Source: DASSUW01 sp963740605 (GTDB lineage Bacteria > Actinomycetota > Thermoleophilia > Solirubrobacterales > Solirubrobacteraceae). From it: a stretch of 64,000 bases of DNA. The DNA lies in assembly GCA_963740605.1 (NCBI GenBank), contig CAVUFC010000014.1:124001-188000 (forward strand), in the 5' to 3' direction. The position numbers and the translations under genes are program-made. Below the pieces are notes generated by a model. The model was not told the origin of the DNA. It saw only the letters and a program-made list of their open reading frames with translations, and ran no database searches. Positions 38,937 to 46,288 of this stretch are shown here, one piece after another (positions within the stretch are counted from its first letter, which is position 1; each line of letters opens with the position of its first letter).

Positions 38937-40409
38937 GTGCCTCCGGTCAGCCCGGCCCGTATCTCCCTGCCCGATCGTTATGTCGTCGTGCGCCATTTGG
39001 CGAACGGCGGGATGGCCGGAGTCTGGGAGGCCGAGGATCAGATCCTCGGTCGCTCCGTGGCGGTCAAGGTGCTGGCGCGGCACCTGGCTGAGGACGACCG
39101 CGCCCGTCGCCGGTTCGAGCGCGAGGCGCGCGCCGCCGCCGGGCTTTCCTCGCATCCGCACGTCGTGACGATCTACGACGTCGGCGAGCACGACGGCCGT
39201 GTGTTCATGGTCATGGAGCTGATGCGCGGCGGCACCGTCGGCGAGCGGCTGAAGGCAGGCCGTGCGATTGCCGACGACACCGCGCTGCGATGGCTGCGCG
39301 AGGCCGCGAGCGCGCTCGATGCCGCACACGACGCCGGCGTCATCCACCGCGACATCAAGCCCGGCAACCTGCTTCTCGACGAGCACGACCGGCTCGCGAT
39401 CGCCGACTTCGGCATCGCCCGGGTGGCGATGGACGACCCGCTCACCGCGACCGGTCAGGTGCTCGGCACCGCCGCCTACATCTCGCCCGAGCAGGCGGTC
39501 GGCGACGCGGCCACATCCGCGTCCGACCGCTATGCGCTCACCGTGGTCGCGTTCGAGCTCCTGACGGGCACCAAGCCGTTCGGAGCCGAGCACTTCGCCG
39601 CTCAGGCGCGGGCCCACGTCGAGGACGTGCCGCCGGCCGCCAGCGAGCGAGACCCGTCGCTCCCGCGCGGTGTCGACGCGGTGCTGGCGCGCGGGATGGA
39701 CAAGGACCCGGCGGCGCGCTGGGGCAGCGCGAGCGAGATGGTCTCCGAGCTCGAGCGCGCGATGGGGTCGTCGCGGCCTCCGACAGAGCCGACGCGGCCG
39801 ATCGCGGTGGCGGCCGCGCCAGGGCCCGATCGGCGCAGCGGCGTGCCGCTGATCGCCGGCCTGGCGGGACTGCTGCTGATCGCCGTCGTCGGCTTCGTCC
39901 TGGTGTCGGGCGGCGACAACGGCCGGTCGGACGGCGGCAAGCCGCACGCGCAGGCGAAGCCGCGCGAGAAGAAGGCGACGCCGACACCCACGGCCGCGAA
40001 GACGGCGACGCCCACCCCGACCCCGACCCCGACCCCAACTCCGACTCCCACCTCGACGCCGACGCCCACCACCGCCCCGACCTCAGGGACCGACCTCGCC
40101 CGCGCCCGCCAGCTCCAGCTCGCCGGCTTCAACGCCCGCCGGTCCGGCGACTACCAGGCCGGCCTCAACTCGTCGGCGGCGGCGCTGAAGGCCTGCGGCG
40201 ACGCCCACGCGCTCGATCCGTGCGGCTACGCGCTGTTCGAGGTCGGCGCCGACCTCAACGCCCTGGGTCGCGGCAGCGAGGCGATCCCGTACCTGCAGCG
40301 GCGCCTCGACGAGTACGGCGACAACGGGAGCGGTGAGGTGCAGGCCGAGCTGGACAAGGCGCGCGGCGAGAAGCCCGGCAAGGGCCACGGGCACGACAAG
40401 GGCGACTGA
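38937..40409 (+). CDS. membrane Ser/Thr protein kinase (PknB-type) with extracellular TPR-like domain
   Basis: 490 aa. Kinase domain residues ~10-270: Gly loop 'LANGGMAGVWEAED', catalytic Lys 'VAVKVLARHL', 'HRDIKPGNLLLDEH', 'ADFGIARVA' (DFG) and 'GTAAYISPEQAVGDAAT'. Juxtamembrane Pro/Thr segment, one membrane helix ('GVPLIAGLAGLLLIAVVGFV'), then an extracellular Thr-Pro repeat linker and a ~90-residue helical TPR-like module ('QLAGFNARRSGDYQAGLNSS', 'FEVGADLNALGRGSEAIPYL') in place of PASTA repeats. It ends 'GKGHGHDKGD'. No phosphatase or FHA gene adjoins it. Palindromic element copy 3 follows the stop. Confidence 0.95.
   Translation: MPPVSPARISLPDRYVVVRHLANGGMAGVWEAEDQILGRSVAVKVLARHLAEDDRARRRFEREARAAAGLSSHPHVVTIYDVGEHDGRVFMVMELMRGGTVGERLKAGRAIADDTALRWLREAASALDAAHDAGVIHRDIKPGNLLLDEHDRLAIADFGIARVAMDDPLTATGQVLGTAAYISPEQAVGDAATSASDRYALTVVAFELLTGTKPFGAEHFAAQARAHVEDVPPAASERDPSLPRGVDAVLARGMDKDPAARWGSASEMVSELERAMGSSRPPTEPTRPIAVAAAPGPDRRSGVPLIAGLAGLLLIAVVGFVLVSGGDNGRSDGGKPHAQAKPREKKATPTPTAAKTATPTPTPTPTPTPTPTSTPTPTTAPTSGTDLARARQLQLAGFNARRSGDYQAGLNSSAAALKACGDAHALDPCGYALFEVGADLNALGRGSEAIPYLQRRLDEYGDNGSGEVQAELDKARGEKPGKGHGHDKGD
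40006..40076 (+). repeat. Thr-Pro-coding hexanucleotide repeat in the kinase linker
   Basis: Imperfect tandem repeats of ccgacc/cccacc encode a run of alternating Thr and Pro between the membrane helix and the extracellular domain; probably a rigid, wall-spanning linker and prone to length change. Confidence 0.8.
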
Positions 40410-40418
40410 GCTTCAGGC

Positions 40419-40528
40419 GAACTGCGGCCGGGTAGGGCGGCGTAAGTCTGGCCGCGCGGTCGGCCTCCGGTGCCTCAGCTTCGTTGAGTGTGAAGTTGTT
40501 CAGGCTCAGACTGAACAACTTCACACTC
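40419..40528. repeat. dispersed palindromic element, copy 3 (left part and core)
   Basis: Core arms 40486-40501 (gagtgtgaagttgttc) and 40513-40528 (exact reverse complement), 11-nt spacer. The left flank begins gaactgcggc (40419) and resembles the start of copy 2, but is ~24 nt longer. The right flank is missing: the EamA gene ends at 40534, five bases past the core. Sits between convergent gene ends. Confidence 0.85.
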
Positions 40529-40533
40529 GACGT

Positions 40534-41451
40534 CTAGCTGACCTCTCCTACAAGCTCGAAGTTCGTCCGCTCGACCGGCCGCGGCCGGAGTTGCAGGAGG
40601 ATGACGGCGGCGAGCACCAACGCGCCGCCAGCCAGCTGTGTGGGCGCCAGGCGCTCACCCAACACCGCGTAGGCCAGGACCACGGTCACGACCGGCTCGA
40701 ACGTCGACAGGATCGCGGCCTCGGACGGCCCGACCAGCCGCAGGCCGGCGAAGAAGGCCGAGACCGCGACGACCGTGCTCACGACCGCGATCAGGAGCAG
40801 CCACAGCCACGCGTCCGCGGGCAGGGAGAGGTCGAGCGAGCGAGTCGCCAGGCCGGTGACCGTGAAGCTCGCGGTGGCGCCGGTCAGGACGAGCGCGGCG
40901 AGCGCGAACGGGTCGATCGCTCCGATGATGCGGTCCGAGATGAGGATGTACGTCGTGTACGTCACGGACGCGGCCAGCGCGAGCAGCGCGCCGCCGAGGT
41001 CGAACGTGCCCGTGCCGGCCGCAAGCAGCACGAGCACGAGCCCGACCGAGGCCACCACGAGCGCCACGGTCGTGCGCAGCGACCCGGTCGTGCGGCCGAG
41101 CAGCAGCGCCGCGACCGTGACGAACGCGGGGTAGGTGTAGAGCAGCAGCGCGACGAGCGAGACGTCGAGTCGCGCGATCGCCGCGAAGTAGAGGCCGGAT
41201 TGGAGGCTGTAGCCGATCGCGCCGAGCCCGAGCCCGGTCAGGACGACATGTCGCGGCAGCCCGCGGAAGCGGCCCCAGCCGCCCATGAACCGCAGCAGGA
41301 CCCAGAACAGCGCCGCCGCGACGCCGAAGCGCACGAGCAAGGTGCTGGCGATCGACGCGCCCGCGTCGGTGGCCAGCCGTCCGAAGATGCCGAGCGTGCC
41401 GAACGCCGCGGCTGACACCAGACACAGGACCGCTCCTCGCATGCGCCGCAT
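40534..41451 (-). CDS. EamA/DMT-family transporter
   Basis: 305 aa with ten predicted membrane helices in two EamA halves ('GAVLCLVSAAAFGTLGIFGR', 'GLGLGAIGYSLQSGLYFAAI', 'LVALLLYTYPAFVTVAALLL', second half ending 'EAAILSTFEPVVTVVLAYAV', 'LGERLAPTQLAGGALVLAAV'). Metabolite exporter of unknown substrate. Start 41451 is favoured by a GGAGG site 6 nt upstream; 41442 is also in frame. Divergent from a LysR regulator that probably controls it. Confidence 0.92.
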   Translation of the reverse strand: MRRMRGAVLCLVSAAAFGTLGIFGRLATDAGASIASTLLVRFGVAAALFWVLLRFMGGWGRFRGLPRHVVLTGLGLGAIGYSLQSGLYFAAIARLDVSLVALLLYTYPAFVTVAALLLGRTTGSLRTTVALVVASVGLVLVLLAAGTGTFDLGGALLALAASVTYTTYILISDRIIGAIDPFALAALVLTGATASFTVTGLATRSLDLSLPADAWLWLLLIAVVSTVVAVSAFFAGLRLVGPSEAAILSTFEPVVTVVLAYAVLGERLAPTQLAGGALVLAAVILLQLRPRPVERTNFELVGEVS

Positions 41452-41486
41452 GATGCGCCTCCGAAGCATCGAGAGCAACGGAGATT

Positions 41487-41506
41487 TTCGTACACGAACG
41501 TGCGAA
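41487..41506. promoter_or_regulatory. palindromic operator candidate between EamA and LysR genes
   Basis: TTCG-TA-CACG-AA-CGTG-CGAA, with CACG/CGTG and TTCG/CGAA arms, lies in the 66-bp divergent gap. LysR regulators usually bind such imperfect dyads near their own promoter. Confidence 0.4.
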
Positions 41507-41517
41507 GATTCCGAACA

Positions 41518-42438
41518 GTGCTCGACCTCAAACGACTGCGGCTCCTGCACGAGCTGCACCGCCGCGGCACGGTCGGCGCCGTCGCCGACGCGCTCTCCTA
41601 CAGCCCCAGCACCGTCTCCCAGCAGCTCCACACGCTCCAGCGCGAGGCCGGCACCACGCTGTTCGAGCCGGCCGGCCGGCGCGTTCGCCTCACCGACGCC
41701 GCGCTCGTCCTCGTCGCGCACGCCGAGCAGATGCTCGCCGCCGCGGAGCGCGCCGAGGCCGACCTCGCGGCCGCCGCCGCCGGAGCCGTCGAAGGCATCG
41801 TGCGCGTCGGCTCGTTCCAGACCGCGAGCCTGCATCTGCTGCTGCCCGCCATGGTCGCGCTGCGCACGACGCATCCCGGCGTGGAGGTCCACCTGATCGA
41901 GTCCGAGCCGGCGCCGGCCCTCGACGCGTTGCGCTCGCACCAGCTCGACCTCGTACTGTCCGACGAGTGGAGCGGCGAGCCGCGGCCCCGGCTCGGAGGC
42001 CTCGACCGCGAGGATCTGTTCGAGGAGCCGGTCCACGTCGCGCTCGCCGCCGAACGCGCGCCCGACGGCCGCGTCGATCTCGCCACGCTCAAGGACGCCG
42101 CCTGGGCGACCGGCGAGGAGGGCGGGAGCATGGAGGCGCTCGTGCGCCGCGTGTGCAACGAGCACGGGCACTTCGAGCCGCGCCTGCGCCACCACACGAA
42201 CGAGCTGTCGATGCTGCTGGCGCTCGCCGCGCACGCCGAGGCGGTGACGCTGCTGCCGCAGATCGCGCTCCACGGCGCGCCGGCCACCGTCGCCGCCCGG
42301 CCGATCAAGGGAGCTCAGCTCACGCGGACGGTCTTCACCGCGGCCCGCGACGGCTCCGACCGTCGTCCCGCGCTGAAAGCGGTCCGCGACGCCCTGACCA
42401 CCGCCGCTGCGGTCACTCCCGCGAGACGGACCACTTGA
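41518..42438 (+). CDS. LysR-family transcriptional regulator
   Basis: 306 aa. N-terminal winged HTH 'LDLKRLRLLHELHRRGTVGA' and 'ALSYSPSTVSQQLHTLQREA', linker helix 'ADAALVLVAHAEQMLAAAER', then a periplasmic-binding-like effector domain beginning 'EGIVRVGSFQTASLHLLLPA'. GTG at 41518 is chosen; the HTH starts within ten residues. Divergent from the EamA transporter. Its 3' end overlaps the convergent secreted-protein gene by 26 bp. Confidence 0.92.
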   Translation: MLDLKRLRLLHELHRRGTVGAVADALSYSPSTVSQQLHTLQREAGTTLFEPAGRRVRLTDAALVLVAHAEQMLAAAERAEADLAAAAAGAVEGIVRVGSFQTASLHLLLPAMVALRTTHPGVEVHLIESEPAPALDALRSHQLDLVLSDEWSGEPRPRLGGLDREDLFEEPVHVALAAERAPDGRVDLATLKDAAWATGEEGGSMEALVRRVCNEHGHFEPRLRHHTNELSMLLALAAHAEAVTLLPQIALHGAPATVAARPIKGAQLTRTVFTAARDGSDRRPALKAVRDALTTAAAVTPARRTT

Positions 42439-42847
42439 GCTTCTTCAGGTGGCAGGTGTCGACGAGCTTGCCGTCCTTGCGGACGCGCACCCGCACGCCG
42501 AACGTGCCGCGCCAGCGGTCCGTCTCCTCCACCCACGTGGCGTGCACCGACACGCGGATCGCCGACACGTAGCCGTCGGGGCGTGCCGTGTAGTGGCCGA
42601 CAGAGCCGAACTCGGTCGAGGTCGACGTGTCGAACGGCGGCATGAAGATCGTGCGGCTCGTGTAGGTGCCCTCGTCGCAGGTCGCCTTCCAGCCGACCTT
42701 CACGCGCGTCACGAGCCCATCGGCATCGGTCGTCACCACGGCCTTGCGGCCCTGCTTGGTCTTGCCCTTGTAGCTGGCCGCGGCGGCCGAGGCGGGCAGC
42801 GTCGCCGCCATGGCGCACAGGCACGCAAGCGCGAGAACGACTCGCAT
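42413..42847 (-). CDS. secreted small protein, unrecognised
   Basis: 144 aa. Clear signal peptide 'MRVVLALACLCAMAATLPAS' with probable AxA cleavage near residue 23. The mature part is beta-rich with two Cys ('WKATCDEGTYTSR', 'DTCHLKKLKW') that may form a disulfide. No family recognised. Follows ribH by 3 bp, but a minus-strand TACATT (42856-42861) lies 8 nt upstream, so it may be transcribed on its own. Confidence 0.8.
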   Translation of the reverse strand: MRVVLALACLCAMAATLPASAAAASYKGKTKQGRKAVVTTDADGLVTRVKVGWKATCDEGTYTSRTIFMPPFDTSTSTEFGSVGHYTARPDGYVSAIRVSVHATWVEETDRWRGTFGVRVRVRKDGKLVDTCHLKKLKWSVSRE

Positions 42848-42850
42848 GCC

Positions 42851-43282
42851 TCAAGAATGTAGCTGCGCGCGGATCGCCGACAAGACCATCACGGCCTGTG
42901 CGGCGTGCTCTCCCGAGTCCCGCTTGCCACCGCCGGCGCGGGCGATCGCCTGATCCATGTTGTCGACGGTGAGCACGCCGAACGCGCACGGCACGCCGGT
43001 GCGCAGCTGCACGTCCTGGATCCCGCGCGCCGCCTCCGTGCACACGTAGTCGTAATGGTCGGTCTCACCGCGGATCACCGCGCCGAGGCAGGCGACGCCC
43101 GCGTAGCGGCCGCTCTCGGCCAGGTAGAGCGCCGCCAACGGCAGCTCGAACGCACCGGGCACGTCGAACACGTCGGCGGGCTCGAACCCCGCCTCGGTGA
43201 ACGCACGCTGGGCGCCGCTGACGAGCCGCTCGGCGAGATCCGTATAGAAGCGCCCGACGGCGATCGCGTAGCGGGGGGTCAC
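42851..43282 (-). CDS. ribH: 6,7-dimethyl-8-ribityllumazine synthase
   Basis: 143 aa. Penultimate step of riboflavin synthesis. Motifs 'FYTDLAERLVSGAQRAF', 'DVFDVPGAFELPLAALYLAE', 'GVACLGAVIRGETDHYDYVC' and 'PCAFGVLTVDNMDQAIARAG'. GTG overlaps the ribBA stop (GTGA). Last gene of the rib operon. Confidence 0.96.
   Translation of the reverse strand: MTPRYAIAVGRFYTDLAERLVSGAQRAFTEAGFEPADVFDVPGAFELPLAALYLAESGRYAGVACLGAVIRGETDHYDYVCTEAARGIQDVQLRTGVPCAFGVLTVDNMDQAIARAGGGKRDSGEHAAQAVMVLSAIRAQLHS
42856..42861 (-). promoter_or_regulatory. candidate -10 box of the small secreted protein gene
   Basis: Minus-strand TACATT, 8 nt before the ATG, located inside the end of ribH. Confidence 0.3.
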
Positions 43283-44550
43283 CCGCGTCCGGCCTCGCGG
43301 TCGTGGACCTGCTCCTCGTGCACCATCTCCTCGTCCAGCGCGAGGCCCTGGTGGTGCAGCGAGTGTCCGAGGCGGTCGCGCTTGGCGCGCAGGTACGCCT
43401 CGTTGTGCGGGTTCGGCGCGTGCTGGATCGGGATCTGGTCGCTCACGGAGAGGCCGTAGCCCTCGAGGCCGCGGATCTTCTTCGGATTGTTGGTGAGGAT
43501 GCGGATCGAGGTCAGGCCGAGGTCGGACAGGATCTGCGCGCCGATGCCGTAGTCGCGCAGGTCGACCGGCAGGCCGAGCTCGAGGTTGGCATCGACGGTG
43601 TCGAGGCCCTTGTCCTGCAGGTTGTAGGCCTTGAGCTTGTTCAGCAGGCCGATCCCGCGACCCTCCTGGGCGAGGTAGAGGAGCACGCCCTGGCCCTCCT
43701 CCTCGATCATCGACAGCGCGGACTCGAGCTGCTCGCCGCAGTCGCAGCGCAACGAGTGGAAGACGTCGCCGGTGAGGCACTCGGAGTGCACGCGGACGAG
43801 CACGTCGCTCTCGCCGTCGACCTCGCCCTTGACCATCGCGACGTGGTGCTTCTCGTCGACCAGCGAGCGGTAGCCGACGACGTTGAACTCGCCGAACGAG
43901 GTCGGGAGTCGCGTCGTGACGACGCGCTCGACCAGCTTGTCGTGCCGCCGCCGGTAGGCGATCAGGTCGGCGACCGTGATCATCTTCAAACCGTGGCGAG
44001 CGCAGTAGCGCTCGAGATCCGGGACCCGCGCCATTGTGCCGTCATCGTTCATGACTTCGCAGATGACGCCCGCGGGGTTCAGACCCGCGAGTCGCGCGAG
44101 GTCCACCGCGGCCTCGGTCTGCCCGGTGCGCTCGAGCACGCCGCCGGGCTTGGCCTTGAGCGGGAAGATGTGGCCGGGCTGGACGAGGTCGCGCGGCGCC
44201 GAGCTCGGATCGATCGCGACCTGGATCGTGCGCGCCCGGTCGGCGGCCGAGATGCCGGTGGTGACGCCGTCGCGCGCCTCGATCGACACGGTGAACGCGG
44301 TCTCGAACGGCGACTCGTTCTTGGCGGCCATCAGGTCGAGCCCGAGATCGTCACAGCGCGACGGCGGCAGCGCGAGGCAGATCAGCCCGCGCCCCTCCTT
44401 GGCCATGAAGTTGATCGCCTCAGGGGTCGCGAACTGGGCGGCGAGCGTGAGGTCGCCCTCGTTCTCGCGGTCCTCGTCGTCGCACACGACGATCATCCGG
44501 CCGGCCCGGATGTCCTCGATCGCCTCTTCGACGGTGGCGAACTTGCTCAT
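43279..44550 (-). CDS. ribBA: bifunctional DHBP synthase / GTP cyclohydrolase II
   Basis: 423 aa fusion. Residues 1-205 are DHBP synthase ('VCDDEDRENEGDLTLAAQFA', 'ARDGVTTGISAADRARTIQV', 'VICEVMNDDGTMARVPDLER'); residues 206-405 are GTP cyclohydrolase II with Zn ligands in 'VHSECLTGDVFHSLRCDCGE' and 'LYLAQEGRGIGLLNKLKAYN'. A ~20-residue charged tail follows. Supplies both branches of riboflavin synthesis. ATG overlaps the ribE stop. Confidence 0.97.
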   Translation of the reverse strand: MSKFATVEEAIEDIRAGRMIVVCDDEDRENEGDLTLAAQFATPEAINFMAKEGRGLICLALPPSRCDDLGLDLMAAKNESPFETAFTVSIEARDGVTTGISAADRARTIQVAIDPSSAPRDLVQPGHIFPLKAKPGGVLERTGQTEAAVDLARLAGLNPAGVICEVMNDDGTMARVPDLERYCARHGLKMITVADLIAYRRRHDKLVERVVTTRLPTSFGEFNVVGYRSLVDEKHHVAMVKGEVDGESDVLVRVHSECLTGDVFHSLRCDCGEQLESALSMIEEEGQGVLLYLAQEGRGIGLLNKLKAYNLQDKGLDTVDANLELGLPVDLRDYGIGAQILSDLGLTSIRILTNNPKKIRGLEGYGLSVSDQIPIQHAPNPHNEAYLRAKRDRLGHSLHHQGLALDEEMVHEEQVHDREAGRG

Positions 44551-45128
44551 CGGAGCACCGCCAGTCGTTCGACGTACTTCGCCAGCACGTCCACCTCCAG
44601 GTTGACCGCTTGCCCGGTGTTGACCTCGCCGAGGATCGTCCGCTCGAGCGTCTCGGGGATCAGCGAGACCTGCAGCCAGTCGTCGCCCAGCGCGGAGATC
44701 GTCAGCGACACGCCGTCCACCGCGATCGAGCCCTTTTCGACGACATAGCGCATCAGTTCCGCGGGGACGCCGATCGTCACGACGCGCGAGAAGCCCTCCT
44801 CGCGCACGTCCCAGACGCCGCCGACCCCGTCGACGTGGCCCTGCACGAAGTGGCCGCCGAGGCGATCGGCGGCGCGCAACGGCAGCTCGAGGTTGACCCG
44901 CGAGCCGCTTTCGAGCTGCGCGAGCGACGAGCGCCGGAGCGTCTCGTTCATCACGTCGGCGCGGAAGGCGCCGTCCTCGACACGCGTCGCGGTGAGGCAG
45001 ACGCCGTTCACAGAGACCGAGTCGCCCTCAGAGAGCTCGAGGCTCGTGTCGACCGCGAGCCGCACGCCGTCCTCGGAGGCGTCGACGGCCGTGACCGTGC
45101 CGAGGTCTGCAACCAGCCCGGTGAACAC
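44547..45128 (-). CDS. ribE: riboflavin synthase alpha chain
   Basis: 193 aa with two lumazine-binding repeats: N-repeat 'FTGLVADLGTVTAVDASEDG' with 'DSVSVNGVCLTATRVED', C-repeat 'LGGHFVQGHVDGVGGVWDVR' with 'GSIAVDGVSLTISALGDDW'. The family starts MFTG, so GTG 45128 is chosen; GTG 45134 (overlapping the ribD stop as GTGA) is equally plausible mechanically. Makes riboflavin from two lumazines. Confidence 0.96.
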   Translation of the reverse strand: MFTGLVADLGTVTAVDASEDGVRLAVDTSLELSEGDSVSVNGVCLTATRVEDGAFRADVMNETLRRSSLAQLESGSRVNLELPLRAADRLGGHFVQGHVDGVGGVWDVREEGFSRVVTIGVPAELMRYVVEKGSIAVDGVSLTISALGDDWLQVSLIPETLERTILGEVNTGQAVNLEVDVLAKYVERLAVLR

Positions 45129-45130
45129 GT

Positions 45131-46249
45131 TCACCACTCCTTCAGGCGAGCGGAGATCAGCACGTCATCGGCCACCCGCTCACAGTCGAGCGTGAGCGCG
45201 CGCGTGGCCTCCGCGATGCGCTCGACCCCCTCGCCCTCGAGCGGGTCGCGGGCGTGCGAGCCGCCGAGCACGACCGGCGCGAGGAACAGGCGGATCTCGT
45301 CGACCTCACCGGCGTCGAGGAAGGCGCCCGCGAGGTGCGGACCGCCCTCGAGCAGGATCGAGGTGATCCCGGCCGCGCCGATCTGGCCGAGCGCGTTGCG
45401 CACGCGGGCGGGCTCGTTCTCGCCGGTTGCGACGATGACATCGGCGCCCGCGACCTCGAGCGCATCCGCGGCCAGGCGAGGTGCGGCGCGGGAGATGACG
45501 ACCGTGAGCGGGAGCTCGCCGGCGCCGCGAACGAGCTGGGAGTCGAGCGGCAGGCGCGCCTCGGAGTCGAACACGATGCGCCGCGGCTGGCGGTGCACGC
45601 CTTCAACGCGGGCCGTGAGCAGAGGATCGTCGGCGAGCGCGGTGCCGATGCCGACCGCGACCGCGTCGCACTCGGCCCGCCAGTGGTGCGCCATCCGGCG
45701 CGACGCCTCGCCCGAGATCCACTTCGAGTCGCCCGTGTGGGTCGCGACCTTGCCGTCGAGCGTCATCGCCGACTTGAAGAGCACGAACGGGCGCCCGGTG
45801 CGCGCGTGCTTGCGGAAGGGCTGGTTGAGCAGCCGCGCCCGTGAAGCCAGCTCACCGCCGGCCACTACGACGTCGACGCCCTCATCGCGCAGGATGCCCA
45901 GGCCGCGGCCGGCGGCCTTCTCGGTCGGGTCGTCGGAGCCGATCACGACGCGGGCGATGCCGGCCTCGAGGATCGCCTCGGTGCACGGCGGGGTCTGCCC
46001 GTGGTGGCAGCACGGCTCGAGCGACGTGTACATCGTCGCGCCGCGCGGATCGGCCGTGCAGGCGGCGAGCGCCTCGCGCTCGGCGTGCGGCGCGCCGTAG
46101 GCGGTGTGGAAGCCCTCGCCGATCACTTCGCCGTCCTTGACGACGACCGCGCCGACGAGCGGATTCGGCGTCGTGCGGCCGCGGCCGCCATCCGCCAGCT
46201 CGATTGCGCGAGCGAGATGGACGGCGTCGGTCTGCAGCAGCGTGGTCAC
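45131..46249 (-). CDS. ribD: bifunctional pyrimidine deaminase/reductase RibD
   Basis: 372 aa. Deaminase domain: 'TPNPLVGAVVVKDGEVIGEG', 'HAEREALAAC' (Zn His and catalytic Glu) and 'SLEPCCHHGQTPPCTEAI' (Zn Cys pair). Reductase domain from about residue 150 ('RPFVLFKSAMTLDGKVATHT', 'VGIGTALADDPLLTAR', 'SILLEGGPHLAGAFLDAG'). GTG start with a GAGGAG site 2 nt upstream of it. First gene of ribD-ribE-ribBA-ribH. No FMN riboswitch fits in the 39-bp leader. Confidence 0.97.
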   Translation of the reverse strand: MTTLLQTDAVHLARAIELADGGRGRTTPNPLVGAVVVKDGEVIGEGFHTAYGAPHAEREALAACTADPRGATMYTSLEPCCHHGQTPPCTEAILEAGIARVVIGSDDPTEKAAGRGLGILRDEGVDVVVAGGELASRARLLNQPFRKHARTGRPFVLFKSAMTLDGKVATHTGDSKWISGEASRRMAHHWRAECDAVAVGIGTALADDPLLTARVEGVHRQPRRIVFDSEARLPLDSQLVRGAGELPLTVVISRAAPRLAADALEVAGADVIVATGENEPARVRNALGQIGAAGITSILLEGGPHLAGAFLDAGEVDEIRLFLAPVVLGGSHARDPLEGEGVERIAEATRALTLDCERVADDVLISARLKEW

Positions 46250-46265
46250 GGCTCCTCAGAGAATA

Positions 46266-46281
46266 TTGACTGTGTAGTCAA
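46266..46281. promoter_or_regulatory. inverted repeat before ribD
   Basis: TTGACT-GTGT-AGTCAA: perfect 6-bp arms around 4 nt (minus strand TTGACT-ACAC-AGTCAA). It lies between the upstream membrane GT gene and ribD, 17 nt before the start. It could be an operator or include a -35-like TTGACT. Confidence 0.35.
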
Positions 46282-46288
46282 CAAACGC

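Noticed and set aside
40006..40076. possible CRISPR-like tandem repeat
   Set aside because: Continuous hexanucleotide repeat coding Thr-Pro within the kinase, with no spacers and no cas genes.
46250..46288. FMN riboswitch before ribD
   Set aside because: Only 39 bp are available and no conserved RFN-element segments are visible.
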